Below are positions 1 to 6,816 of a stretch of 36,234 nucleotides of DNA, one piece after another; the first letter of the stretch is position 1; the number at the start of each line of letters is the position of its first letter. Source of the DNA: Clostridia bacterium (GTDB lineage: Bacteria; Bacillota; Clostridia; Christensenellales; Borkfalkiaceae); NCBI GenBank assembly GCA_900767195.1, contig CAAFYG010000045.1, forward strand, positions 1-36,234. Reading direction: 5' to 3'. The position numbers and the translations under genes are program-made. A model generated the notes under the pieces. The model saw only the letters and a program-made list of their open reading frames with translations, searched no databases and was not told the origin of the DNA.

Positions 1-20
1 GACGTGTGCTCTTCCGATCT
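1..20. other. Illumina adapter remnant (artefact)
   Basis: The first 20 bases match the 3' end of the TruSeq read-2 adapter (ending in GCTCTTCCGATCT). Genomic sequence begins at about base 21. Any reading frame starting before that, such as one opening at base 4, has artificial first residues. Confidence 0.95.
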
Positions 21-21
21 C

Positions 22-252
22 ATAACGATAGGGAATGGCGTAACTTCTATCTACTATGGTGCGTTCGATGGGTGTGGCGGACTGGAAAAAGTTTACTTTA
101 AAGGCTCGGCGGAAGAGTGGGATAAGATTTCAATCTCTTCGTACAATGAAGAATTGAACAATGCGGCAAGATATTATTATAGCGAAACGAAGCCGACGAA
201 AAGCGGAAACTTCTGGCGCTACGGCAAGGACGGCGAAATTGCAGAGTGGTGA
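22..252 (+). CDS. BspA-like leucine-rich repeat protein, C-terminal fragment
   Basis: This is the 3' end of a gene whose 5' part lies off the contig. The visible residues fit the LRR_5/BspA family: an I-T-I-G-N-G-V-T-S-I strand, then G-A-F-D-G-C, a V-Y-F-K-G-S strand, the E-E-W-D-K-I-S-I element, and the typical closing segment Y-Y-Y-S-E-T-K-P-T followed by F-W-R-Y. Such proteins are usually secreted or cell-surface proteins of gut Clostridia; the signal peptide and any anchor are not in view. The frame enters from the left and the first codons before base 22 are adapter. It ends at TGA 250-252, followed by a clear terminator. It has no evident link to the sigG element. Confidence 0.8.
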   Translation: MTIGNGVTSIYYGAFDGCGGLEKVYFKGSAEEWDKISISSYNEELNNAARYYYSETKPTKSGNFWRYGKDGEIAEW

Positions 253-283
253 TTGAGAGCGTAAGCAGATTTTAGAAAGGTTG

Positions 284-320
284 CCGCGCGGAGCGAGAAT
301 TGCTCCGCGCGGTGGTTTTA
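284..320 (+). terminator. Rho-independent terminator of the LRR gene
   Basis: A perfect 11-bp GC-rich stem (CCGCGCGGAGC at 284-294 pairing with GCTCCGCGCGG at 302-312) with a 7-nt loop is followed by TGGTTTTAT. It lies 31 bp after the LRR stop codon. Confidence 0.85.
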
Positions 321-396
321 TAATGCACAAAATCATGCTTTCGAGAAAATGTGCTACGCCCCTCATCACCTTGCTTCGCAACGAGCTTCCCCCCGA

Positions 397-543
397 GGGG
401 AAGCCTTGACGGGAATGCAAGGCTTCTCATTTTTGCGACATTTTGCAACAGGCAATATGGAGCAAGGGGAAGCCTTGACGGGAATGCAAGGCTTCTCATT
501 TTTGCGACATTTTGCGACAGGCAATATGGTGCAAGGGGAAGCC
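397..543 (+). repeat. Two tandem 69-bp repeats with hairpins
   Basis: Unit 1 is 397-465 and unit 2 is 466-534, followed by a 9-bp start of a third copy (535-543). The units differ at two positions only. Each begins with a hairpin, GAAGCCTTG/CAAGGCTTC (400-426 and 469-495), with 9-bp arms. The unit length is a multiple of three, so frames run through it, but there is no ribosome binding site or recognisable product. It looks like an intergenic repeat family. I see no supported gene between 321 and 707. Confidence 0.75.
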
Positions 544-707
544 GACGAAATAGGCGGAAAAAATTCGACCTCTTCAGTTCGCGTTGCGGACAGCAACTTG
601 CCGAGATTGTCTTAGGGTGGCAACTTGACTCGGCAGGCTGAAAAAGGAAATTTCGAAAATGGTGTGAAGATAGCGGCGGCAAAAGCAAAAACAAAGGCAC
701 AAGCAAA

Positions 708-740
708 GCCGCGCCCGAAAACGGATATTTCGGGCGCGGC
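708..740 (-). terminator. Terminator hairpin of the epimerase gene
   Basis: A perfect 13-bp stem (GCCGCGCCCGAAA at 708-720 with TTTCGGGCGCGGC at 728-740) and a 7-nt loop lie just after the stop codon of the minus-strand epimerase. On the minus strand it is followed by only a weak T-rich stretch. Confidence 0.7.
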
Positions 741-756
741 GGATCGATAATGTGTT

Positions 757-1767
757 TTATTTTGTTTTGTTTTCAATAATTTTATCCTTGATCCATCTGA
801 TCGCATCCGACAGCGTTTCTTCCATGGGGCGCGGACGGAAATTCAACTCGCTTCTTGCTTTTTCGTTTGAAAACAGTCCGTTGGAACTTAAAACCTTTAC
901 CGAGTATGGCGTAAAATACAGTTTTTCTTTCTTTCGCGAAGCAATACGCTCATATAGCGGAGCGACGGCTTTTGCAACGCCTATCGGGAAATACGTTACC
1001 CTTTTTTTTATGCCCGTAACGTTTTTTGCGCAATCAATCATTTCTTTAATCGTAGCGTAGCTTCCCGAAAGGATATAACCTTCTCCTTTAACGCCTTTTT
1101 CTGCGCAGGAAACGATCCCTGCGGCAACGTCTCTTACGTCTACAAAATCGTAGCCGCCTTTGACGGCGATCGGCAGTTTGCCCGAAAGATACGCCGAAAG
1201 CATACTGGTTATACTGCCTTTCGCTTCGTCGTTCGGGCCGATGATTCCCGAAGGGAACACTATACTTGCGTTTAGTCCGCGTTTTGCCGCGTCCAGCACC
1301 GCCTGCGTTGCCGCGGCTTTTGTTTTGGCGTATTCTCCGGCAACTCTTTCGGGAGAAAACTCGGAGACTTCTTTGATCGGTATTCCTTTCGGTTGTTCGG
1401 GAATAGCGTGGACGGAGCTGACATAAATGAATTTGGCCACGTTGCGGCTCTCAAAACCGGAAAGTATATTCTTCGTTCCGTTCACGTTCACTTGATATAG
1501 CTTATCGCTCGGGCGACTCGCAACGGAAACGATGCCCGCGCAGTGTATCACGCAGGTTGATTCGTCGGCCGTATGAAAAAATTCCGACAGCGACGAAAAA
1601 TCGCAAACATCTCCTTTGATCCGAATCACTTCTTCGGGAAGGTTGTCTGACAGGCTGTCGTTCGGCAATGTAAGAGCATAAACCTTTGCAGATGACGAAA
1701 CAAGCAGGTTTATCACCGCGCTGCCGAGAAATCCGCTTGCGCCGGTAATCAAATATTTTTTATACAT
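757..1767 (-). CDS. NAD-dependent epimerase/dehydratase family protein
   Basis: A 336-residue extended short-chain dehydrogenase/reductase. The N-terminus carries the Rossmann dinucleotide-binding motif T-G-A-S-G-F-L-G, followed by a conserved H-C-A-G, and the catalytic Y-A-K-T-K motif (YxxxK) lies near the middle. The overall shape resembles dihydroflavonol-reductase-like or nucleoside-diphosphate-sugar epimerases; the substrate cannot be told from sequence. I place the start at ATG 1765-1767 because GGAGGG lies just upstream and the protein then opens M-Y-K-K-Y-L-I-T-G; an upstream in-frame ATG at 1813-1815 has no ribosome binding site. It has its own promoter (1833-1861) and terminator (708-740), so it is probably monocistronic. 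It lies outside the sigG element. Confidence 0.85.
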   Translation of the reverse strand: MYKKYLITGASGFLGSAVINLLVSSSAKVYALTLPNDSLSDNLPEEVIRIKGDVCDFSSLSEFFHTADESTCVIHCAGIVSVASRPSDKLYQVNVNGTKNILSGFESRNVAKFIYVSSVHAIPEQPKGIPIKEVSEFSPERVAGEYAKTKAAATQAVLDAAKRGLNASIVFPSGIIGPNDEAKGSITSMLSAYLSGKLPIAVKGGYDFVDVRDVAAGIVSCAEKGVKGEGYILSGSYATIKEMIDCAKNVTGIKKRVTYFPIGVAKAVAPLYERIASRKKEKLYFTPYSVKVLSSNGLFSNEKARSELNFRPRPMEETLSDAIRWIKDKIIENKTK

Positions 1768-1795
1768 GGCGACCCTCCTTTCTTTTTTATATTTA

Positions 1796-1834
1796 TTTGC
1801 AATTTTTATTTGCAATATTTATATGCAATATTAT
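1796..1834. repeat. Three 13-bp tandem repeats in the epimerase leader
   Basis: Near-identical 13-bp units containing TTGCAAT or ATGCAAT begin at 1796, 1809 and 1822. They sit between the -10 box and the start codon of the minus-strand epimerase, in the initially transcribed region. Confidence 0.6.
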
Positions 1835-1861
1835 TTTATCATAAAAATTTATTTTTGTCAA
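1833..1861 (-). promoter_or_regulatory. SigA-type promoter of the epimerase gene
   Basis: Read on the minus strand: TTGACA (1861-1856), a 17-bp spacer, then TAAAAT (1838-1833). The start codon follows 65 bp downstream of the -10 box. Confidence 0.75.
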
Positions 1862-2076
1862 ATCACGGTATGGTTTACATGTTTTTTACTTAACTTTGTA
1901 AGACTGAAGCATGCGGAACGAAGCAATCGCGAAAAGTTTTCCTGCAACAGCAATGGAAGGTATGTATTTACGGGAATTGTAGGGAAGGCGGACCGATAGC
2001 AAAAAAAACGGGTGGTTTCGATTACGGAAAGCGGGCGTTTATTTTATAAGCGTTTTGCTTTTTTTCGTATAAAAGC

Positions 2077-2105
2077 GCATAAAAAATAGAATAATACTCA
2101 TACTT
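2077..2105 (+). promoter_or_regulatory. Possible SigG/SigF-type promoter for sigG
   Basis: GCATA (2077-2081), a 17-bp spacer and CATACTT (2099-2105) fit the forespore consensus GHATR-N17/18-CATNNTA except for the last base. It lies about 155 bp before the sigG start. Autoregulation of sigG is known in Bacillus; the assignment here is tentative. Apart from this and the duplicated ribosome binding site, I see nothing in the 1862-2260 gap. Confidence 0.3.
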
Positions 2106-2230
2106 TCGTGTATGCCGCGAAGGGGTGTGCTATAAGGTTGCGCTATGGGGTGGAAGTCCGGGGTGTTTGCGCTGGCGTTGCCGCAAAATCATTTGCCGTA
2201 AATAATGCGCTGCAAAGAATACGCTACATA

Positions 2231-2252
2231 TCTTAAAGGAGTCTTAAAGGAG
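2231..2252 (+). promoter_or_regulatory. Duplicated 11-bp ribosome binding segment
   Basis: TCTTAAAGGAG is present twice in direct succession (2231-2241 and 2242-2252). The second copy, extended to AAAGGAGG, is correctly spaced from the sigG ATG at 2261 and decides that start. Confidence 0.6.
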
Positions 2253-2260
2253 GCGAATTT

Positions 2261-2557
2261 ATGCAGAAAGTAGAGATATGCGGCGTGGACACATCGGGGC
2301 TTCCGAAACTGAGCGCGCAGGAAAACGATAAACTGATGCGCGAGCTGAAAGCGGGCGACGAGGCGGCGCGAGAAAAATTTATCGTGGGAAATATGCGGCT
2401 GGTACTTTCTTTAACAAAGCGGTTTCGGGCGAAAAATGCGCAGGCGGACGATTTATTTCAGGCCGGGTGCGTAGGGCTGATCAAGGCGATCGATAATTTC
2501 GACCTTTCGGTGGGCGTAAAATTTTCCACGTACGCCGTGCCGATGACGTTAGCGTAG
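2261..2557 (+). CDS. sigG: Sporulation sigma factor SigG, N-terminal part (interrupted gene)
   Basis: Residues 1-95 are the N-terminal part of the forespore sigma factor. The opening K-V-E-I-C-G-V-D-T-S is diagnostic for SigG and separates it from SigF. Sigma region 2 follows: N-M-R-L-V-L-S-L, D-D-L-F-Q-A-G-C-V-G-L, A-I-D-N-F-D-L-S and F-S-T-Y-A-V-P-M. The family normally continues I-I-G-E-I-R-R within region 2.4, but here the frame runs into element DNA after Met95, adds Thr-Leu-Ala and stops at TAG 2555-2557. The missing remainder starts at 29806, and joining the two at CCGATGA gives 255 codons, the normal family length. As it stands the fragment lacks regions 3 and 4 and should not direct promoter recognition. 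The start is supported by AAAGGAGG. Confidence 0.93.
   Translation: MQKVEICGVDTSGLPKLSAQENDKLMRELKAGDEAAREKFIVGNMRLVLSLTKRFRAKNAQADDLFQAGCVGLIKAIDNFDLSVGVKFSTYAVPMTLA
2540..2546 (+). other. Left recombination core (attL)
   Basis: CCGATGA spans codons Pro94-Met95 of sigG. To its left is sigG sequence. To its right is element DNA beginning CGTTAGCG, with GGGAAAAA at 2557-2564 as a possible recombinase arm. Confidence 0.8.
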
Positions 2558-2593
2558 GGAAAAAATTCAAAGCGCCGGCGGCAGAAATTATCG

Positions 2594-3985
2594 ATGTTTA
2601 CGAAAGAAAGTCTTTTATTTCATGGGATTGAGAGCAGTTCTCGAAGCGGCGGTTTACTGCCCGTAACGCGCCGGAATGCGCTTTTAAAGGCGGCTTTTTT
2701 GCTTGGTAACAGGGGTGAAAAAAGGGAAATTATCGCAGCGATAAGGGGGGCGGCGGAAATTCCGCCTGCCGTAAAATGGGACGCGGAAACGATTAAAGAT
2801 TGTGTAGCGAATTATTATTTTGAAAACAATCGCTATCCGCGCGTTTTCGACCTTTGTTTGTTGAATTGTTTGCCGACGGCGGAAGCGATTAAATATGTGT
2901 TCGGGGTTTCGGCGCAGCGGTGGCTGGACGGGTATCGATGTTTTGTCGTAGGGTTTGAAAGCGAGGCCGCGGGCGGGCAAGGGACGGGAAAACGGACGAA
3001 AAAAAAGATTGCGCGCATAACGCGGAAACAGGCGTTGCTGGCGGCGGAAAGCGTTCTCGAAGGGGAAGAAAAGGAGCGCGTGCGCGAGATGATTGCGGAA
3101 TACCCGATTGCGGAATGGAACGAACGGAACGTGGCGGACGTGCTGATTTCGTTTTATGAAAAATACGGGCGCGTGCCGGCGGAAAGAGAAATGAAAAATT
3201 CGTGCGAATTGCCGTATTACGGGATTTTTCGGTATCGGTTTCACATGACGTATCGCGCGTTTTTAAGGAAGTTTTTGCCGCCGCTGTATGAAATTTTATG
3301 CGGTAGTGCAAACGTACGGAATAATGCGGAAATTTCCGGAGCGGTTTCCGGCGCGGCGAAAAAACAAGGGGCGAAGAGCGCGGAAAGCAAGCGTAAGTCA
3401 GAAACAAAAAAGGGCGCGCCGAAACGCGGAAAGACGAAGTCGGGAAAAATCAAGTCGATTAAAATCATACGCGTGGATTTCGGCGGAAGCGTTTTCTATC
3501 CTACGTTTTCGAACGTTCAGGACTTTTATTTCTGGGAAGAAGAGAAAAAATACAAGGATACTTTTATTCTGGATTATTTTTTGAATAAGAGTGCGCGGAA
3601 AGATACCGGCGAAACCTTGCCCGAAAACGCGCCCGGTAACGAGAAGGATAACGCGCCGGGTAACGCCCACGGTAAAGCCATTAAAAATGCGCCCGCTACC
3701 GACACGGATAACGCGCCGGGTAACGCGCGGAAAGTTGCGCGGCATGGTAAACCCGTCGGCTCGCGTTTCGCCGCTTGGGAACAGGTTTGGGAAATCGCGC
3801 AAAAAACGGCGCGGCTTGCAGAACGGGAAAACGCGCTGAAAAACACGCTGAAAAACGCGCCGCCGGCAGATTCGGTTCTTGCTTTGTCAGACGTTCCGAC
3901 AGGCAATCCGCCGTTTGATTCGATAGGCGATCCGACAGGCGATCCGACGGGCGGACGGAGAAATTTTCGGGGGAACGCGCGGTAG
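2594..3985 (+). CDS. Putative DNA-binding protein with two HNH-associated-type repeats
   Basis: First gene of the element, 463 residues, in the same frame as the sigG fragment and 36 bp after its stop. Residues about 62-115 and 175-229 are two copies of a W-(x)n-Y-x-R-(V)-P-x-(x)n-L-P-x-(x)n-F-(x)n-Y/W-L pattern resembling the repeats that accompany homing-endonuclease and phage proteins and probably bind DNA. No HNH or other nuclease motif is visible. A Lys/Arg-rich linker (about 255-295) is followed by a short globular stretch and a low-complexity tail with N-A-P-G-N repeated three times and D-P-T-G near the end. No clear ribosome binding site precedes ATG 2594, so the start is uncertain. 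In the excised circle it would lie about 100 nt downstream of the outward promoter at 29721. Confidence 0.55.
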   Translation: MFTKESLLFHGIESSSRSGGLLPVTRRNALLKAAFLLGNRGEKREIIAAIRGAAEIPPAVKWDAETIKDCVANYYFENNRYPRVFDLCLLNCLPTAEAIKYVFGVSAQRWLDGYRCFVVGFESEAAGGQGTGKRTKKKIARITRKQALLAAESVLEGEEKERVREMIAEYPIAEWNERNVADVLISFYEKYGRVPAEREMKNSCELPYYGIFRYRFHMTYRAFLRKFLPPLYEILCGSANVRNNAEISGAVSGAAKKQGAKSAESKRKSETKKGAPKRGKTKSGKIKSIKIIRVDFGGSVFYPTFSNVQDFYFWEEEKKYKDTFILDYFLNKSARKDTGETLPENAPGNEKDNAPGNAHGKAIKNAPATDTDNAPGNARKVARHGKPVGSRFAAWEQVWEIAQKTARLAERENALKNTLKNAPPADSVLALSDVPTGNPPFDSIGDPTGDPTGGRRNFRGNAR

Positions 3986-4032
3986 GTTTCGCGGAAAATC
4001 GACGAAAAGACGGGCAACGTTTTTTTGTTTGG

Positions 4033-4275
4033 TTAGTACGCCCGAAATTCCGTTTCGCTTTGCAAGATCGCGAGAAGTTCGGGCATGACGTCTTGCTTTT
4101 TCTTGTTCCGGCAATCGATTTTGAATGCGGCGGTGCTTTCTTTGTACACACGATAGAAAATGAATTCTAAAAGTTTTGTGATGTCGAGATCGTGCGTTTC
4201 GGTTTCGTTGATTTCATAAATTGCCTGTAAAACGGCATGAATTTCGTAGGTGTGGCGCATGGTTCGTTTTTCCAT
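4033..4275 (-). CDS. Small hypothetical protein, 80 aa
   Basis: Unrecognised acidic/charged protein, predicted mostly helical, with no signal peptide or membrane segment. AAGGAG lies 8-9 nt before ATG 4273-4275, a good start. It follows the sigma/HTH-like gene (4316-4960) by 40 bp on the same strand, so the two form an operon transcribed towards the left end of the element. A role as a partner or regulator of that protein is possible but unproven. Confidence 0.6.
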   Translation of the reverse strand: MEKRTMRHTYEIHAVLQAIYEINETETHDLDITKLLEFIFYRVYKESTAAFKIDCRNKKKQDVMPELLAILQSETEFRAY

Positions 4276-4315
4276 GGGGTGGTTCTCCTTTTGTGATTTT
4301 ATTGCGAGGCGGATT

Positions 4316-4960
4316 TTATTGTAACGCGCTTACGGCGTGTAAATATTTTTTCTGTATGCGGATTTTGCGGCGATAGATTGTGGTATAATCTACGTTGAAA
4401 TAGCGTTTCATATCGATTAAACGCATGCCGCTCATCATCGCCAGCAGCGTTTCGTATTCGTAATCGGGTAACGCCATGTTTTTTATGATTTTATCGTAAC
4501 GCTCGCAGGATTCTTCTTTGGATTGATTTTCGTATGGATCGATCGTAAGCTCGTTGTGCGGCAGGGTTTTGTCTTCGTAACTGCCGACTTCGTATTTCGT
4601 ATTCTGATTGTATTTTTTCGAGAGAAGTCTGCCGATATAGCGGTAACAGGCGAGCCTGATCGGAATCGGCTTTCCGAATTTTCCGATGCACAGATCGCCT
4701 AATTTTTTGCCGATGTATCGACATAAAAAACAGACGGCTTCTTCGGCGTAATCGTAGTCTTCGGAATACGGTTTCAGGGGATCGTTGCGGCAGTAAACAT
4801 CTTTATACAGGTTTTGATAAACGTAGTATAAATCGCGCGCGGAATGGATCATCTGCGTTCTTACCGAGCCGAGGGCAATCAGTTCTCCGATTTTACGGAT
4901 GTTCTGTTCGGCTATGATTGTTTCGTCGCTGAAACGATAGGTTTTCTTTTGTGGAATCAT
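4316..4960 (-). CDS. Sigma-70-like / HTH protein
   Basis: A 214-residue protein whose C-terminus contains a helix-turn-helix of sigma region 4 type (about residues 165-205, with M-R-L-I-D-M-K-R-Y-F-N-V-D-Y-T-T-I-Y-R-R). The central part (about 65-125, including D-Y-A-E-E-A-V and P-I-P-I-R-L-A-C-Y-R-Y-I) has the look of a diverged sigma region 2. Similar small sigma-like proteins are common on integrative elements and phages of Clostridia. The start is supported by AAGGAG 9 nt upstream. It is the first gene of a two-gene minus-strand operon whose leader contains the nested palindrome at 4988-5188. It could be an element-specific sigma factor or a simple DNA-binding regulator; the sigma assignment is weaker than the HTH call. 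Confidence 0.55.
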   Translation of the reverse strand: MIPQKKTYRFSDETIIAEQNIRKIGELIALGSVRTQMIHSARDLYYVYQNLYKDVYCRNDPLKPYSEDYDYAEEAVCFLCRYIGKKLGDLCIGKFGKPIPIRLACYRYIGRLLSKKYNQNTKYEVGSYEDKTLPHNELTIDPYENQSKEESCERYDKIIKNMALPDYEYETLLAMMSGMRLIDMKRYFNVDYTTIYRRKIRIQKKYLHAVSALQ

Positions 4961-4987
4961 TTTGTTTTTCTCCTTGAAATTGTTTTA

Positions 4988-5188
4988 TTTTGCCTTTTCG
5001 GCAGCCGAAAACAAGCACGGAGAAAATTTTTTTACGCGTTTTTATGAGTGGCGGATAAAGGGGAAGTCAACGAAACAGCCGAAAAATTGTTGCATTTTGG
5101 GCGATACGTTGCAAAGTTTCGGCGACAATTTTTGCCGTTGACTTCCGCTTTTTTCCGTGCTACCCAACCCTTGCCCGAAAAGGCAAAA
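4988..5188. repeat. 201-bp nested inverted repeat
   Basis: Four pairs of arms are nested. Outermost is TTTTGCCTTTTCGG (4988-5001) with CCGAAAAGGCAAAA (5175-5188), all 14 bp. Next is AGCACGGA (5014-5021) with TCCGTGCT (5154-5161). Then GGAAGTCAACG (5062-5072) with CGTTGACTTCC (5136-5146), extendable to 16 bp with one mismatch. Innermost is AAAAATTGT (5082-5090) with ACAATTTTT (5125-5133). It occupies the gap between divergent operons and contains no gene. Confidence 0.75.
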
Positions 5189-5305
5189 AAATACGAAAAC
5201 GGTAAAATTCGGATCGTAGTTTGTTAAACGATGACAATAATTTACAGTCGCGCGGATAAACGGCGATTTATTTTTGCTTTTTTTTATGAAAACGCTGTAA
5301 AGGAC

Positions 5306-5334
5306 TTGAAAAATAGCGAAATGTATGATATAAT
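5306..5334 (+). promoter_or_regulatory. SigA-type promoter of the polysaccharide operon
   Basis: TTGAAA (5306-5311), 17-bp spacer, TATAAT (5329-5334). The predicted start at about 5341 gives a leader of some 270 nt before the aminotransferase gene. The leader holds an imperfect hairpin (CCATCG 5441-5446 with CGATGG 5487-5492) and a short translated frame. Confidence 0.8.
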
Positions 5335-5531
5335 ATAGTAAGATATTTTGTGTAAAGTGCATAAAATTTTACGGAAATATAGCACGTTGTTGAAAGACGA
5401 ATTACACGAAATATTTAATATTTTTATCGGGTATACGTTGCCATCGGGCGTTTATTGACGGCGGGCGTATGTTGTTGTCAGGCGTTCGATGGTGCGCGCG
5501 TAAGCGGGAAATGACGATAAAAAGGAGAAAT

Positions 5532-5573
5532 ATGGCATTTGTAAATAACGGGAGAAGGTTGATAAATAGCTAA
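5532..5573 (+). CDS. Possible 13-residue leader peptide
   Basis: A short frame M-A-F-V-N-N-G-R-R-L-I-N-S follows an excellent AAAGGAG ribosome binding site 5 nt upstream. It ends 40 bp before the aminotransferase start and lies in the long operon leader. It may be a leader peptide or a remnant of a lost first gene. No repeated regulatory codons are visible. Confidence 0.3.
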   Translation: MAFVNNGRRLINS

Positions 5574-5613
5574 ACGCCGTTATTATAGATGTCAGTTAAT
5601 GGAGATTTGACAA

Positions 5614-6816
5614 ATGGAAGTACCTTTTTCCCCTCCGGATATATCCGAGCTTGAAATTAACGAAGTAGCAGATGCTTTGCGTTCCGGTTGGATTACAACC
5701 GGTCCGAGAACGAAGCAACTTGAAAAGGAAATTGCCGAATGGATAGGTGTAAATAAATGCGTATGTCTGAATTCGCAGACGGCTTGCGCGGAAATGGCGT
5801 TGCATATTCTCGGCATCGGGGCGGGCGATGAAGTTATCGTTCCCGCATATACCTACACGGCTTCGGCTTCCGTTGTTTGTCATGTCGGCGCAACGTTGAA
5901 ACTCATCGATTCGCATGTAGATAGTCTTGAAATGGATTACGACGCGCTTGAAAAGGCGATTACGGATAAAACGAAAGTGATTATCCCCGTTGATCTCGGC
6001 GGCGTGCCTTGCGATTACAATCGAATTTTTGAAATAGTAGAGAAAAAGAAGCATTTATTCAAGCCGTCGAATGAGATTCAGAAAGCAATCGGCAGAATAG
6101 CCGTTTGTGCGGACACGGCACACGCATTTGGTGCAAAGTGGCATGGAAAGATGGATGGCTCGATTGCAGATTTTTCAAGTTTCAGTTTTCACGCCGTAAA
6201 GAATTTTACAACGGCGGAGGGCGGTGCGCTTACTTGGAAAACGATTGACGGAATCAGCGATGAAGACATTTATCATAAATTGCAACTTTTGAGTTTGCAT
6301 GGTCAATCAAAAGACGCGCTTGCCAAAACAAAGCTTGGTGCGTGGGAATATGATATTGTCGGCACATGGTATAAGTGTAATATGACGGACGTCGTTGCGG
6401 CAATCGGGTTGAAACAATTTGAGAGATACCCGGGAATGTTAAAACGACGCAGAGAAATTATCGCGCGTTATGACGCGGCGTTAAAGCCGCTTGGGGTAAA
6501 GGTGTTGCCGCATTATACAAGCGAACACGAATCTTCGGGGCATTTGTATATTACGGAAATACCGAAGATTACTTACGAGCAGCGCGGCGAAATCATTACG
6601 AAAATGGCGGAACAGGGCATAGCCTGCAACGTGCATTATAAGCCGCTTCCTATGCACACGGCGTATAAGGAACTCGGATTCGATATTAAAGATTATCCGA
6701 ATGCGTACAACCATTTTGCGCACGAAATCACGTTGCCGTTGCATACTTGTCTGACTGATGAACAGGTACAATATGTAATCGATAATTTCGTGGATATTCT
6801 GCGGGAGTATCTTTGA
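5614..6816 (+). CDS. DegT/DnrJ/EryC1/StrS sugar aminotransferase
   Basis: PLP-dependent aminotransferase of nucleotide-sugar biosynthesis, 400 residues, full family length. It opens with P-F-S-P-P-D-I and carries S-G-W-I-T-T-G-P near residues 24-31. A-D-T-A-H-A-F-G provides the PLP-ring aspartate (Asp167), and S-F-H-A-V-K-N-F-T-T-A-E-G-G-A-L provides the catalytic lysine (Lys196). It would transfer an amino group to a 4-keto (or 3-keto) nucleotide sugar, as PglE and ArnB do. The only 4-keto donor maker seen in this operon is RmlB, so either the dTDP-glucose product is aminated or the substrate comes from elsewhere. It is the first large gene of the operon and is stop-start overlapped by the next gene (TGATG). 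GGAG lies 9 nt before the ATG. Confidence 0.9.
   Translation: MEVPFSPPDISELEINEVADALRSGWITTGPRTKQLEKEIAEWIGVNKCVCLNSQTACAEMALHILGIGAGDEVIVPAYTYTASASVVCHVGATLKLIDSHVDSLEMDYDALEKAITDKTKVIIPVDLGGVPCDYNRIFEIVEKKKHLFKPSNEIQKAIGRIAVCADTAHAFGAKWHGKMDGSIADFSSFSFHAVKNFTTAEGGALTWKTIDGISDEDIYHKLQLLSLHGQSKDALAKTKLGAWEYDIVGTWYKCNMTDVVAAIGLKQFERYPGMLKRRREIIARYDAALKPLGVKVLPHYTSEHESSGHLYITEIPKITYEQRGEIITKMAEQGIACNVHYKPLPMHTAYKELGFDIKDYPNAYNHFAHEITLPLHTCLTDEQVQYVIDNFVDILREYL

Noticed and set aside
397..543. CRISPR array
   Set aside because: The 69-bp units are contiguous without unique spacers, and no cas genes are present.
349..641. Small proteins on either strand across the 69-bp repeats
   Set aside because: Frames remain open only because the unit length is divisible by three. 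No ribosome binding sites or plausible products were seen.
1766..1999. Plus-strand frame of 77 codons opposite the epimerase promoter
   Set aside because: It overlaps the epimerase start, promoter and 13-bp repeats on the opposite strand and lacks a ribosome binding site.
2261..2557. sigG as a simple frameshifted or truncated pseudogene
   Set aside because: The missing remainder is present 27 kb away, starts at exactly the next residue and shares the 7-bp junction word, with no other lesions in either half.
5042..5362. Minus-strand frame of 106 codons across the nested palindrome
   Set aside because: It spans the palindrome and the plus-strand operon promoter, has no ribosome binding site and no protein-like composition.
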